From: Candidatus Enterococcus moelleringii
GTDB lineage: Bacteria; Bacillota; Bacilli; Lactobacillales; Enterococcaceae
Direction of reading: 5' to 3'
Assembly: GCF_017377575.1 (NCBI RefSeq)
Contig: NZ_JAFREM010000008.1
Span: 121,988 to 185,987, forward strand
Length of the DNA stretch: 64,000 bases
Under the pieces are notes generated by a model. It saw only the letters and a list, made by a program, of their open reading frames with translations, was not told the DNA's origin and made no database searches. Within the stretch, counting starts at the first letter, position 1; each line of letters begins with the position of its first letter. A program made the translations under genes and the position numbers. Shown in pieces: positions 19,342 through 28,027 of the stretch.

Positions 19342-20724
19342 ATGGAGAAAAGAAGTGTAATGTATGATCAGGTTGATAGTGACGTGAAGAAGCTGATGCC
19401 ATGTCTGTTAGTCTTGTTTGTTCTGGCGAATTTGATGGTGCAAGCCTTTGTAACGGTTTCTCCCTTAATTGCGACAAACTTTAATATTTCGGCCAGCACG
19501 GCTAGTATTCAAGCGACCATCACTACGATTACATTAGGGGTTTGCAGTGTGGTATATGGTGCTTTATCTGATTACATTCCAGTGAAAAAGCTGTTAGTTT
19601 TCGGTATTTCTGTTTTGAGTATCGGGTCAATTTTAGGTTTCGCATTTCAAGGAAGTTATGGGATGATCGTTCTAGCCAGAGCAATCCAGACGATGGGACA
19701 GGCGGCGATTAGTTCTTTATACTTAGTTATTGCCTCGCGTTATCTTGAAGGGAGTACAAAAATTAAGTACTTTGCCTATTTTACAGCTTGTTTCCAACTG
19801 GCACAAGCTGCCGGTGTTTTAGTGGGAGGGATCATCACTACGTATATTTCTTGGCAGCTACTGTTATTGATTCCGTTGTTTTCGATCTTGTTTATCCCGG
19901 CGGTGATGAAGTACACGCCATTAGAAGAACAAAGGGAAAAGAAAAAAGTGGATATTATCGGGTTAGTACTGTTTAGTGGAATGATTGTTTTCCTAACACT
20001 TTTTGTGGATGGTTTAAGGATGCAGTTCTTGCTAATTATGCTTGCGTTATTAGTAATCTTCATGGTCTATATTAATCGGAACAAAGAAGCATTCATCACA
20101 CCAACATTTTTCAGAGAAAACAAACGTTATATTCGTGCCCTGTCTATTGTTATTGGGATCTATTTAGTCCAATTTTCATTCTCTTTCGTCTATACATTCG
20201 TAATTACTGACGGGTATCAAGAAGCGCTATCACTAGTTTCATATATCTTGCTGCCAGCATATATTGCGGCAACAATTGTCGGAGGTGTTGGAGATAAAAT
20301 CACTAATCGATTGGGTCGTTTCAATACTATTCTGTTAGGAATGCTAATGATTACATTAGGTCTTTTTGTGGCAGGATTATTTATCAGTCAGGGAAGAGTT
20401 TTGCTAGCCTTTGCAGGTATTCTGTTCTTTGTTGGATTCAACACGCTTTATTCACCATTACTAGATACCGTGACAGGTACTCTGCCAATGGATGAAATTG
20501 GTCGAGGAATCGGTCTGAATGATTTATCAATTAATATTAGCGGTTCTTTGGGAGTCGCTATCTGTGGCAAGCTGATTGCTAGCCGAGTGACTGAAGGAGT
20601 CAACATTTTTTCTATCAACTCTCATTTAGTAACTTATCAAAATATCTTTTTCATCTTAGGGATTATAGCTCTTGCAGCAATTTTATCCTTTCAGCTTAGC
20701 AAAAAGAAACTTGTAAACGGATAA
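19342..20724 (+). CDS. MFS transporter, likely nucleoside/ribose permease or drug-type 14-TM
   Basis: 460 residues with 12-14 membrane helices; GALSDYIPVKKLL matches the MFS loop 2-3 motif (G.lsDr.g.k.l), and the N-terminal QAFVTVSPLIATNFNISASTASIQATI is the DHA2/Tet-like pattern. By sequence type it could be an exporter; by context (nucleoside hydrolase and ribokinase) import of nucleosides is also possible. Last gene of the operon, terminated at 20751. Confidence 0.85.
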   Translation: MEKRSVMYDQVDSDVKKLMPCLLVLFVLANLMVQAFVTVSPLIATNFNISASTASIQATITTITLGVCSVVYGALSDYIPVKKLLVFGISVLSIGSILGFAFQGSYGMIVLARAIQTMGQAAISSLYLVIASRYLEGSTKIKYFAYFTACFQLAQAAGVLVGGIITTYISWQLLLLIPLFSILFIPAVMKYTPLEEQREKKKVDIIGLVLFSGMIVFLTLFVDGLRMQFLLIMLALLVIFMVYINRNKEAFITPTFFRENKRYIRALSIVIGIYLVQFSFSFVYTFVITDGYQEALSLVSYILLPAYIAATIVGGVGDKITNRLGRFNTILLGMLMITLGLFVAGLFISQGRVLLAFAGILFFVGFNTLYSPLLDTVTGTLPMDEIGRGIGLNDLSINISGSLGVAICGKLIASRVTEGVNIFSINSHLVTYQNIFFILGIIALAAILSFQLSKKKLVNG

Positions 20725-20750
20725 TTGAAGGATGAAAAGCACTGAATTCC

Positions 20751-20791
20751 AACAACGTATTACTGTAATTTTAGTAATACGTTGTTTTTTT
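20751..20791 (+). terminator. Terminator after MFS gene
   Basis: Fourteen-pair perfect stem (20751-20764 with 20773-20786) and T7. Confidence 0.9.
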
Positions 20792-20800
20792 ATCCAATAG

Positions 20801-21184
20801 TTACTCAGCTTTCTGCTGTGCATAATGAATATCTACCTCTCGATAGCGTTTGCCAAGCGAACCCCACCAATTAGCTGCAAAATAAACCACTAGAAGACCG
20901 ACTGTTATCTGAATGACCCCACCAACATAGTTGTACAGCAAATAATTCAATAGAATAATTCCGATCTGTGAAATACACAGTAGGGACAACAAAGAAATCT
21001 GATTCTGTCGTGAAAAAGATTGAACAATCAAGTAAACAGCAATAATTGAAGCTGTTGCTATGGCTAATAAAACTAAAGACGAAAATAGAGTCCAATTGCG
21101 AAATACGTTCGTTCCGATGGACATAACTGCAAATACGGAAGTACTCATGGCTAATAGCAGCCAGGTTGGGATCTTTTTATTCAT
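20801..21184 (-). CDS. Four-helix membrane protein, unknown
   Basis: 127 residues, four predicted membrane helices and a short basic C-terminal tail. Start at 21184 with AAGGAG nine bases upstream; the frame's earlier ATG at 21211 has no such site. Not recognised. Convergent with the MFS operon; stands alone. Confidence 0.7.
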   Translation of the reverse strand: MNKKIPTWLLLAMSTSVFAVMSIGTNVFRNWTLFSSLVLLAIATASIIAVYLIVQSFSRQNQISLLSLLCISQIGIILLNYLLYNYVGGVIQITVGLLVVYFAANWWGSLGKRYREVDIHYAQQKAE

Positions 21185-21322
21185 TAAAATGTTCTCCTTA
21201 TCATTCAACAATAGTTTAGTTGCTTTATGGAATGAAATTTTTAGAACATGAGTATAGCATATTCAGGTTTTGTGAAAAAGTCTTACCTTACTAAAGGTTG
21301 ACTGTAGCTTAACCACTTCAAA

Positions 21323-22570
21323 CTAATGCTCTCCCAATTTTTCTGCCCAATGAAACAGCTTGCTTGAATGATAAAATTTCAGCAACAATTTTCCTTCATT
21401 CACATCGCCAATCAACTCTCCAATATGCTTGAGTTTTTGTTGCATTGTATTTCGATGAATATATAAGCGCTCAGCAGATTTCCGGATATTGCAGCTATTT
21501 TCAAGATAAGCGACGAGCACTTCTTCAAAATTTGTCTGATGAATCGTGTCATATTCTCGAATAATCTTAAATTCCTGACATAAGTATAAATCGTACTTGA
21601 TGTCTTTAGGCAGTTTGTAAAGCAGTGTGCCCACTAGAAAATCATTCACATTAATCAAACCGGATTCTTTGCTCTTTAAGATGTTAAATACATGAAAAGT
21701 GTCTACTGCCTGATGATAATAAATAGGCAAGTCATACAAGTCTGTAAATAAGGGAGAGCATATTCCAGCAAGATTGTTCTTTATAAGCAAGGTACTGATT
21801 TTATTCTTAGCTCCTTCAAGCTCTCGTTCATTGTCTGAATTAATAACTAAGATAACATTCTCATTGTAAATCACGCTCTTGCTGATAGAGACCGTTTCAT
21901 CTATCTTTCGTTGCAGATACTGATCATAATAGACGCTACTGTCATCTTTCTTTAATGGAACGAAGATTAAATGAAAAAGCTTTTTAGTATGCCAGTTAGC
22001 AGCAGTAAGGCGTTCCTGGAACACTTCATTCCGAGGAATCCTAGACTCCAGCAGTTGCAGCATAATACTTTCATGAATATGATTACTTAAGCTTAGATCT
22101 TCATAACGAGAGGCTGCAAATGCGACCTCTAAAATCTTACATAAAATCTCAACTAAAATAATATCTTCTTCCGAAATTTGTTTGTTTGCTTGGAATAGGC
22201 CAAAGTAAGCAATGATTTTATTGTCCCCCTTCAACTTTTGAATAATTCGTGGGACCTCTTTACCGACACTATAATCGATAAACACTGGCTGATCATTCTC
22301 GTGAACGGAAGAAGTTACCCCGTCTCTTCGGAACAAGCGAATAGACTCGGCACTACAGTATCCATATTTTTCAGCATCATTCCAAACTAAATCATCAAAA
22401 GGCTGGCCAGTTGGGTTACTCATATGAATCACACGATAACTAGAACTTGTCAAAATAATTGGGTTTTCAAAAAGAGTTGCAGCAGTATGTAATAAATCGA
22501 TCATATCTCTTGAATTGTGAAAAGAATCATAAAGTCTCAACTTGCTATCTTCAATGAATTGCGTGTCCAT
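21323..22570 (-). CDS. PucR/CdaR-type transcriptional regulator
   Basis: 415 residues. C-terminal HTH_30 (SCNIRKSAERLYIHRNTMQQKLKHIGELIG, about 365-400) is the PucR signature; the N-terminal half looks like a sensory domain with PAS/GAF-like features (NPIILTSSSYRVIHMSN). Divergent from the FMN/FAD oxidoreductase at 22696, which it probably controls. Ribosome site AGGAGG. Ligand unknown. Confidence 0.85.
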   Translation of the reverse strand: MDTQFIEDSKLRLYDSFHNSRDMIDLLHTAATLFENPIILTSSSYRVIHMSNPTGQPFDDLVWNDAEKYGYCSAESIRLFRRDGVTSSVHENDQPVFIDYSVGKEVPRIIQKLKGDNKIIAYFGLFQANKQISEEDIILVEILCKILEVAFAASRYEDLSLSNHIHESIMLQLLESRIPRNEVFQERLTAANWHTKKLFHLIFVPLKKDDSSVYYDQYLQRKIDETVSISKSVIYNENVILVINSDNERELEGAKNKISTLLIKNNLAGICSPLFTDLYDLPIYYHQAVDTFHVFNILKSKESGLINVNDFLVGTLLYKLPKDIKYDLYLCQEFKIIREYDTIHQTNFEEVLVAYLENSCNIRKSAERLYIHRNTMQQKLKHIGELIGDVNEGKLLLKFYHSSKLFHWAEKLGEH

Positions 22571-22629
22571 AGTCGTCCTCCTAAGTGCTTTTTGACTATT
22601 ATAGTATCACAGATATGTTATCCTGCACA

Positions 22630-22658
22630 TTGTTTGCGAGAAAAACAGATGCTAGAAT
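22630..22658 (+). promoter_or_regulatory. Promoter of the dienoyl-CoA reductase-like gene
   Basis: TTGTTT (22630-22635), 17 bases, TAGAAT (22653-22658). A GTTAA/TTAAC dyad lies just downstream near 22666-22679. Confidence 0.6.
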
Positions 22659-22695
22659 TTAATCATGTTAATAATTTAACAAGGGGGAATGGAGT

Positions 22696-24633
22696 ATGAA
22701 GACGAATTATCCGAATCTATTTTCACGAGGACAAATTGGGACACTGAAGCTGAAAAATCGCATGGTAATGGCACCGATGGGGACCTTCTCAGAAAATCGT
22801 GATGGTACACCATCAAAGGCACAGCTGGATTATTATGAAGCACGTGCTAAAGGCGGCTTAGGAATGATCATCACAGAGGTACAGTACGTTACTAATAAGA
22901 CTGATCCGTGGATCGATTACATTACGAGCGCTGGCACCGATGAGCAAATGAAAGGTTGGGCTTTACTAACCGAGGCGATACATGCCCATCAGTGTAAAGT
23001 TTGTATTCAATTGGGTTGTGGTTTAGGAAGAAATGCCTTCCCATTTTCAGATGATCAAATGGTTAGTGCTTCTGAAGTGCCATCTTTCTATTTTCCTGAT
23101 CAATTATGTCGCGCATTTACGATTGAAGAAATTAAAGATATCATTGAAAGCTTTAGAATAGCTGCAAAGAATGCCATCGTGGCAGAAGCAGATGCTGTGG
23201 AAATTCATGCCCACAGCGGCTATATTCTAGACCAGTTTATGACCCCAGCCTGGAACAAGCGGACGGATGAATACGGTGGAAGCTTTGAAAACAGAATGAG
23301 AATTGTAAGAGAAATTTATCAAGTGATTCGGGAAGAAGTTGGACCAGATTTTCCAGTCTTATTGAGAATGGCTGCTTACCATGATTTTGATGGTGGAAGA
23401 ACGTTAGAAGAAAGTATTGAAATTGCTAAATATGTAGAAGATTTAGGCGTGGATGCATTAGATATCGACTTAGGTTGTTACGAAAGAAAACAATGGGTGG
23501 TGCCAGCCATTTACGCAGGAGATTCATGCATGGCTGAAGCTGCTTATGAGATTAAAAAGGTAGTAGATATTCCAGTCTTGAATGCTGGAAGTCATACACC
23601 GGAATCAGCAGAGCAATTAATTGCCGATGGAAAAATCGATTTTGCCATGTTTGGCCGTCAAGTCATTGCTGATCCTGATATGCCTGATAAACTAAAAAAC
23701 AATCAGCGAGAAGATGTCAGACCGTGTCTATTATGTAACGAAGTCTGTGTAAGACGCTTGTATCAAAACCGTGTGATTTCTTGTGCCATTAATCCGCAAG
23801 CAGTCTTTGAAGCCAACTATCCATTAACTCCGGCAGAGCATACACGAACTGTAGCAATCATCGGAGGCGGACCTGGTGGAATGGAAGCCGCTCGCGTCGC
23901 CGCAATCAAAGGGCACACGGTAACTATCTATGAAAAAAGTGATCGGTTAGGCGGTCAATTGATCGCTGCCTATACGCCACCGTTTAAATCCAGATTACGA
24001 GCATTTGTTGAATGGCAAAAACGTCAATTGAAAAATCTAGGGGTTACAGTTGTCTACAATAAAGAAATGACTGAAGCCTCACCGGAGCTGGCTGAAGCTG
24101 ATGAAGTGATCATTGCTGTAGGAGCTGTTTCGATTAAACCGAATATTCCAGGAATTGACCTGCCAAATGTCGTTGATGTGATGGAAGCACATTTAAATGG
24201 AGATAAAATTAAAGGTGAAAAGGTAATCGTAGCTGGCGGCGGTCTTTCCGGCTGTGATAGTGCCCTTGAGTTGGTTATGGATGGAAAACAAGTAGCAATC
24301 GTTGAGATGTTGGATGAGATTGCACCAAATGCCTTGCTAGATAATCGCAACCCGTTGCTCTTCAAACTAGAAGATTACAAAGTAGAGCTTAAAACCGGGC
24401 ATAAGATCACTGAATTCAAAGAAGGCAGCATCGTTGTGGAACACGATAATGTGACTGAAGAATTAGCTGCGGATACCGTGATTACCTCCTTCGGAACAAA
24501 AAGTTTAAGCGCGTTGGCAAATAAAATCGCGGATGCATATCCAAGTGCAACAATTATTGGCGACTGCGATGAAATTGGACAAGTTGCTGAAGCAGTTCGT
24601 GGTGGATTCTTTGCAGGTTGGGCAATTAGGTAA
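22696..24633 (+). CDS. NADH:flavin oxidoreductase, 2,4-dienoyl-CoA reductase (FadH) type
   Basis: 645 residues: FMN-binding TIM barrel of the Old Yellow Enzyme family (about 1-345, with HAHSGYILDQFMTPAWNKRTDEYGG), a 4Fe-4S cluster site CLLCNEVC...C near 348-370, then an FAD/NAD(P) domain (IIGGGPGGMEAARVAA near 394 and VAGGGLSGCDSALEL near 515). The architecture equals 2,4-dienoyl-CoA reductase, trimethylamine dehydrogenase and bile-acid BaiCD-type enzymes; the substrate (an activated enone) cannot be decided. Single-gene unit, divergent from its putative PucR regulator. Confidence 0.88.
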   Translation: MKTNYPNLFSRGQIGTLKLKNRMVMAPMGTFSENRDGTPSKAQLDYYEARAKGGLGMIITEVQYVTNKTDPWIDYITSAGTDEQMKGWALLTEAIHAHQCKVCIQLGCGLGRNAFPFSDDQMVSASEVPSFYFPDQLCRAFTIEEIKDIIESFRIAAKNAIVAEADAVEIHAHSGYILDQFMTPAWNKRTDEYGGSFENRMRIVREIYQVIREEVGPDFPVLLRMAAYHDFDGGRTLEESIEIAKYVEDLGVDALDIDLGCYERKQWVVPAIYAGDSCMAEAAYEIKKVVDIPVLNAGSHTPESAEQLIADGKIDFAMFGRQVIADPDMPDKLKNNQREDVRPCLLCNEVCVRRLYQNRVISCAINPQAVFEANYPLTPAEHTRTVAIIGGGPGGMEAARVAAIKGHTVTIYEKSDRLGGQLIAAYTPPFKSRLRAFVEWQKRQLKNLGVTVVYNKEMTEASPELAEADEVIIAVGAVSIKPNIPGIDLPNVVDVMEAHLNGDKIKGEKVIVAGGGLSGCDSALELVMDGKQVAIVEMLDEIAPNALLDNRNPLLFKLEDYKVELKTGHKITEFKEGSIVVEHDNVTEELAADTVITSFGTKSLSALANKIADAYPSATIIGDCDEIGQVAEAVRGGFFAGWAIR

Positions 24634-24654
24634 TTCATTTTAATAAACGATGAT

Positions 24655-24698
24655 AGTGTATGAAATGACGAGAAAGTGTTCATTTCATACACTTTTTT
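24655..24698 (+). terminator. Terminator after the oxidoreductase gene
   Basis: Perfect 14-pair stem 24655-24668 / 24680-24693 followed by T's. Confidence 0.92.
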
Positions 24699-24853
24699 GC
24701 AATATACCTTCTAAGCTTAGGAAAAATCAATAGACGCTCTCTTTTATTGCTTTCCTGTATGCGATAGAATTAATGTAAAGAATGAGCCGAAAATCTCAGT
24801 TAACTCTCTAGCAACTCTTATTCCCCCAAAAAAACCAAAGGTGCACCTCAACC

Positions 24854-25099
24854 ATGGCGCCAGAACCTTTCCGTAAAAACTCCAATCGTGCAAAGCCAAG
24901 CACTGCTAAGTTTGTGACAGAACTAATATGTTTAATAATCGCCACCTTCTTTATATTCAAAGAGATGAACGAATCAATCGACCCATCGATGAGAAATCTT
25001 GTACTGTTTTTTGATCTTCTGCTGGCACTGATCTTTATCTCAGTTTTTGCATTTTTGATCCATGATTACATTGTTTTTCTAAAAAGCAAAAGGGGCTGA
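24854..25099 (+). CDS. Small two-helix membrane protein
   Basis: 81 residues with a basic N-terminus and two membrane helices (about 23-38 and 47-74). AAGGTG ribosome site. Not recognised. Immediately followed by a tiny secreted-looking peptide gene. Confidence 0.55.
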   Translation: MAPEPFRKNSNRAKPSTAKFVTELICLIIATFFIFKEMNESIDPSMRNLVLFFDLLLALIFISVFAFLIHDYIVFLKSKRG

Positions 25100-25103
25100 T
25101 CGA

Positions 25104-25208
25104 ATGAAGAAAATTTTGAGAGTCGCTTGGTATTTCATTGCTATTACTTTTCTTTGCTTACCAATAGCTTGGGTGAGAGCTGAGAACTCAACTGAGAAGA
25201 AGAGCTAA
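25104..25208 (+). CDS. 34-residue signal-peptide-like small protein
   Basis: ATG at 25104 opens a 34-codon frame: basic start MKKILR, hydrophobic core WYFIAITFLCLPIAW, then VRAENSTEKKS, with a plausible cleavage after VRA. AGGGG lies ten bases upstream, and the start is four bases after the preceding stop, suggesting coupling. Could be a short membrane peptide or a signalling-peptide precursor; unknown. Confidence 0.4.
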   Translation: MKKILRVAWYFIAITFLCLPIAWVRAENSTEKKS

Positions 25209-25216
25209 GGAGAGCC

Positions 25217-25249
25217 AAAAAAGCATCGAGCCAAAAAAGCGCTCGATGC
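25217..25249 (-). terminator. Terminator of the DinB/ClbS-like gene
   Basis: On the minus strand GCATCGAG/CTCGATGC stem (25242-25249 with 25223-25230) followed by T6 (A's at 25217-25222). Confidence 0.8.
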
Positions 25250-25311
25250 TGCAGCAATACGAATTGCCCCTGCCAAGGTATTAGTAGTATAGCATATGGC
25301 AGAATTTGCGG

Positions 25312-25848
25312 CTAGGACTTCAAAGATTTTTTGAATTTCCTCGTTTTCTTCAAGGCCCACTCATAGTGGCTGGAGGTTGCGGAGACAAAGTAGCTGCATA
25401 ACGTGCTTCCTCCCACCCAAGTAAATGCTCCTTTAGAGAACAATTCGTCGTTTGACAATTGTTCAGCCAGCTTGATGACTGTTGCGTGGCTTTCTTTCAA
25501 TAAAGTCAGCGCATCTTCATAAGAAGTGTCCTGGTGCTTTTCCCAAAACTCAATATTCATTCCGCCGTAAGTTTTCCAATTGTAGCCTTCCTTCAAAAAC
25601 TGTTTTTCTTCACCAGCAAGATTGGCATTCACCCAGTCAATCAGTAACTGGTGCCATTCATATAAATGTACTAGAACGTCCCGGAGATTTTTGTCTCTTT
25701 CCCAGTGAGCACCTTTTTCCTTAGATACATCAAAAGTGAACGTACCTTCCAGTTGGTCAGCGGGTAGGGAATCCAGCAGGTCGATTAATTTTTGGAATGA
25801 GTCATTTCCTGTTTGGATTAGATCGGTTTTAGTTGTAGGTTTGGCCAT
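25312..25848 (-). CDS. ClbS/DfsB-family DinB-like four-helix bundle protein
   Basis: 178 residues: LRDVLVHLYEWHQLLIDWV and the spaced helices with SATSSHYEWALKKTRKFKK match the ClbS/DfsB family, related to the colibactin self-resistance protein ClbS and DinB-like enzymes. Precise role unknown in Gram-positives. Strong AGGAGGAA ribosome site. Single gene. Confidence 0.8.
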   Translation of the reverse strand: MAKPTTKTDLIQTGNDSFQKLIDLLDSLPADQLEGTFTFDVSKEKGAHWERDKNLRDVLVHLYEWHQLLIDWVNANLAGEEKQFLKEGYNWKTYGGMNIEFWEKHQDTSYEDALTLLKESHATVIKLAEQLSNDELFSKGAFTWVGGSTLCSYFVSATSSHYEWALKKTRKFKKSLKS

Positions 25849-26235
25849 TGATTATTCCTCCTTGAGTTTCCTAATAAGTGTATACGAAGACGAAATTCGA
25901 TCCATCTTCCTTCTATATATACTTACTATAAGCCAACACGTAACGTGTGGGTCAAGAGAAAATTCGGCTTTTTATAGCGAACAGTTCAATGGCTGGATAA
26001 GTGGAAATTCTTCTCGTGAATAGCCGCGTTCGCTTAATCCATTGATTAATGGAAAACGACAGTGATACTAATTATTGGAATTTTTTTTTCAAAACATATG
26101 GAGTTGCTGGACAAAAAATGGTATACTTTTCTTAGTTTCAAACCTTTTAAGTTTTTTGACGGTCGAGTGCAGGGGTGGTATCCTGCACTCATTTTTTTTG
26201 CCTAAAACAGCGAAACCAAACTTCTGATATCCTTC
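25849..26235. other. Intergenic region with orphan plus-strand terminator
   Basis: No gene seen in 387 bases. A TATACT box at about 26120 without a good -35 hexamer is followed by a strong terminator hairpin (26165-26199), so a short transcript is possible. Confidence 0.3.
26165..26199 (+). terminator. Strong terminator with no upstream gene
   Basis: GAGTGCAGG (26165-26173) pairs with CCTGCACTC (26182-26190), followed by ATTTTTTTT. T-run is on the plus strand only, so it does not serve the minus-strand gene at 26236. Confidence 0.75.
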
Positions 26236-26865
26236 TTACCTAGTTGGTAAACTTTCCATCAGACGATAGAAATAATCAGCTTCGCCTGTACTAAAATAGT
26301 TATACCAGGCTTCTAATGTGTCTTCTTGAAAGACATCTAAATACTCAATAATCTGTTTTGCCCAGAGCAATCCACCTGTCGAACTGGCAGTGATTAGATT
26401 GTTATCTGCTACCGCTGGCTGAACTACATAAAAAGGTTGTCCTTTGTAACCAGGAGAGACCATTTCAAGAAATCCTGGACCATTACTAGTATGGGGACGC
26501 GCGTCCAACAGCCCAAAGTTGGACAGGGCCGAAGTAGCTCCGCAAATAGCACCCACCATTGCGCCTAAATCTAGAAATTCAGCAGCTTTTTCAATAATAG
26601 CAGCGTGCTCAGAATCATTCCAGGTATCAGCACCAGGCAACAGCAGCGAATTTGTTTCATTCACCACCATATCATCTATTAAACAATCAGGCACGATAGT
26701 CAGTCCGCCCATCGTTTTGACAGGCTCTTTAGAACTTCCAACCATTTTGATGGAAACCTGCGGCGCATTATTTTTGAAAAAGCGCTCCGAATTCAACTCC
26801 GCAATCAGATACCCCCATTCCCAATCAGCTAAACCATCAAGTACATAAAGATAAATTGTTGACAT
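26236..26865 (-). CDS. DJ-1/PfpI-family (glutamine amidotransferase-like) protein
   Basis: 209 residues; YLYVLDGLADWEWGYLIAEL at the N-terminus, PGADTW near residue 72 and the nucleophile elbow GAICGATSAL (Cys near 105) define the DJ-1/PfpI fold. Probable glyoxalase/chaperone or amidase-like enzyme. Start at 26865 with GGAGGA. Divergent from the WYL regulator, with a shared palindromic control region. Confidence 0.85.
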   Translation of the reverse strand: MSTIYLYVLDGLADWEWGYLIAELNSERFFKNNAPQVSIKMVGSSKEPVKTMGGLTIVPDCLIDDMVVNETNSLLLPGADTWNDSEHAAIIEKAAEFLDLGAMVGAICGATSALSNFGLLDARPHTSNGPGFLEMVSPGYKGQPFYVVQPAVADNNLITASSTGGLLWAKQIIEYLDVFQEDTLEAWYNYFSTGEADYFYRLMESLPTR

Positions 26866-26908
26866 AATATTCCTCCATTTTCTGTTTCTAAATTCAGTAT
26901 ACCTAGCA

Positions 26909-26934
26909 ATTGTTGACACCTGTATGGCAACAAT
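26909..26934. promoter_or_regulatory. Operator overlapping the WYL-regulator promoter
   Basis: ATTGTTG (26909-26915) and CAACAAT (26928-26934) form a perfect seven-base inverted repeat overlapping the TTGACA (26913-26918) of a TTGACA-17-TAAACT promoter. Expected binding site of the WYL/YafY regulator controlling itself and the divergent DJ-1 gene. Confidence 0.65.
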
Positions 26935-26973
26935 CTAAACTAAGAAAAAGAACTTCCGAAAGGCGGCCACAAA

Positions 26974-27906
26974 ATGAAGGTCAACAGACTTGTCAGCATC
27001 ATTATGATTCTTCTGGATAAAAAGCGAATCAGTGCACAGGAATTGGCTGAGATGTTTGAAGTATCGCTCCGTACGATTTATCGAGACATTGACGCGATTA
27101 ACCTAGCAGGTATTCCGATTCGTTCAACCTCCGGTGTAGGCGGCGGGTTTGAAATCATGGAGAACTATAAAATGGATCGCAAGGTTTTTTCAACGGCGGA
27201 TCTTTCTGCTCTCTTAATGGGGCTGTCTAGTCTTTCCGATGTGATGCGAGGCGACGAGCTGGTGAACGCACTTGCGAAGGTCAAGAGCTTTATTCCCGCG
27301 GACAATGCAAAAGATATCGAGTTGAAAGCCAATCAACTATCGATCGACCTGAGTCCCTGGATGGGCAATCGGAACATCCAAGCCGACATTGAAACCATCA
27401 AAATCGCTTTGCAGAAAAACCAACTACTGTGCTTTGAGTATGCCGACAATCATGGCAATAAAACCGTACGAACAGTCGAACCCTATCAGCTGGTGCTGAA
27501 AAACAGTCATTGGTATTTCCAAGGATATTGCCTGATTAGAAACGATTATCGCCTGTTCAAGCTAACTCGGATATCCAACCTGCAGCTGCAGCAGGAATAC
27601 TTCACTCCAAGAGAGTATCAAAAACCGCAGTTAGATATTACGGATATGATGACCACGATGCAAACAACCATCAAAATTCGGATTCATCAATCAGTGATGG
27701 ACGGGGTGCTTGAGTATTGCCCGTTGGAAGACTTTACACCAGATGGTGACGAGCATTACATTGTGAATTTTCCTTTTATCGAAAATGATTACTACTATAA
27801 TAATCTGTTCAGCTTCGGCGACAAATGCGAGTGTTTGGGACCGCCACATGTTCGGGCAGAAATGAAGCGCAAGGCCCAGGCGATAGCTGCGTTGTATGAA
27901 AAATAA
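26974..27906 (+). CDS. YafY/WYL-domain transcriptional regulator
   Basis: 310 residues: DeoR-like HTH_11 (RLVSIIMILLDKKRISAQELAEMFEVSLRTIYRDIDAINLAGIPI), followed by a WYL domain (LLCFEYADN...WYFQGYCLIRNDYRLFKLTRI, about 145-215) and a WCX-like C-terminus. WYL domains sense small ligands or nucleic acids. Divergent from the DJ-1 gene; an attenuator-like hairpin separates it from the ABC exporter downstream. Confidence 0.9.
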   Translation: MKVNRLVSIIMILLDKKRISAQELAEMFEVSLRTIYRDIDAINLAGIPIRSTSGVGGGFEIMENYKMDRKVFSTADLSALLMGLSSLSDVMRGDELVNALAKVKSFIPADNAKDIELKANQLSIDLSPWMGNRNIQADIETIKIALQKNQLLCFEYADNHGNKTVRTVEPYQLVLKNSHWYFQGYCLIRNDYRLFKLTRISNLQLQQEYFTPREYQKPQLDITDMMTTMQTTIKIRIHQSVMDGVLEYCPLEDFTPDGDEHYIVNFPFIENDYYYNNLFSFGDKCECLGPPHVRAEMKRKAQAIAALYEK

Positions 27907-27944
27907 GATAGAAGTGCTTTTGCTATTCCGCAACACTCAGCCTC

Positions 27945-27994
27945 CACCCAAGGAGAAATCAACCATATGGTTGATTCATCATTGGGTGTTTTTT
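27945..27994 (+). terminator. Terminator/attenuator between WYL gene and ABC operon
   Basis: CACCCAA (27945-27951) pairs with TTGGGTG (27982-27988) around an inner AATCAACC/GGTTGATT stem, then T6. The ABC ribosome site begins about 20 bases later, leaving no room for a promoter in between. Confidence 0.8.
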
Positions 27995-28027
27995 CGTACG
28001 ATGAATGTATCGAAGGAGGCAACATTT

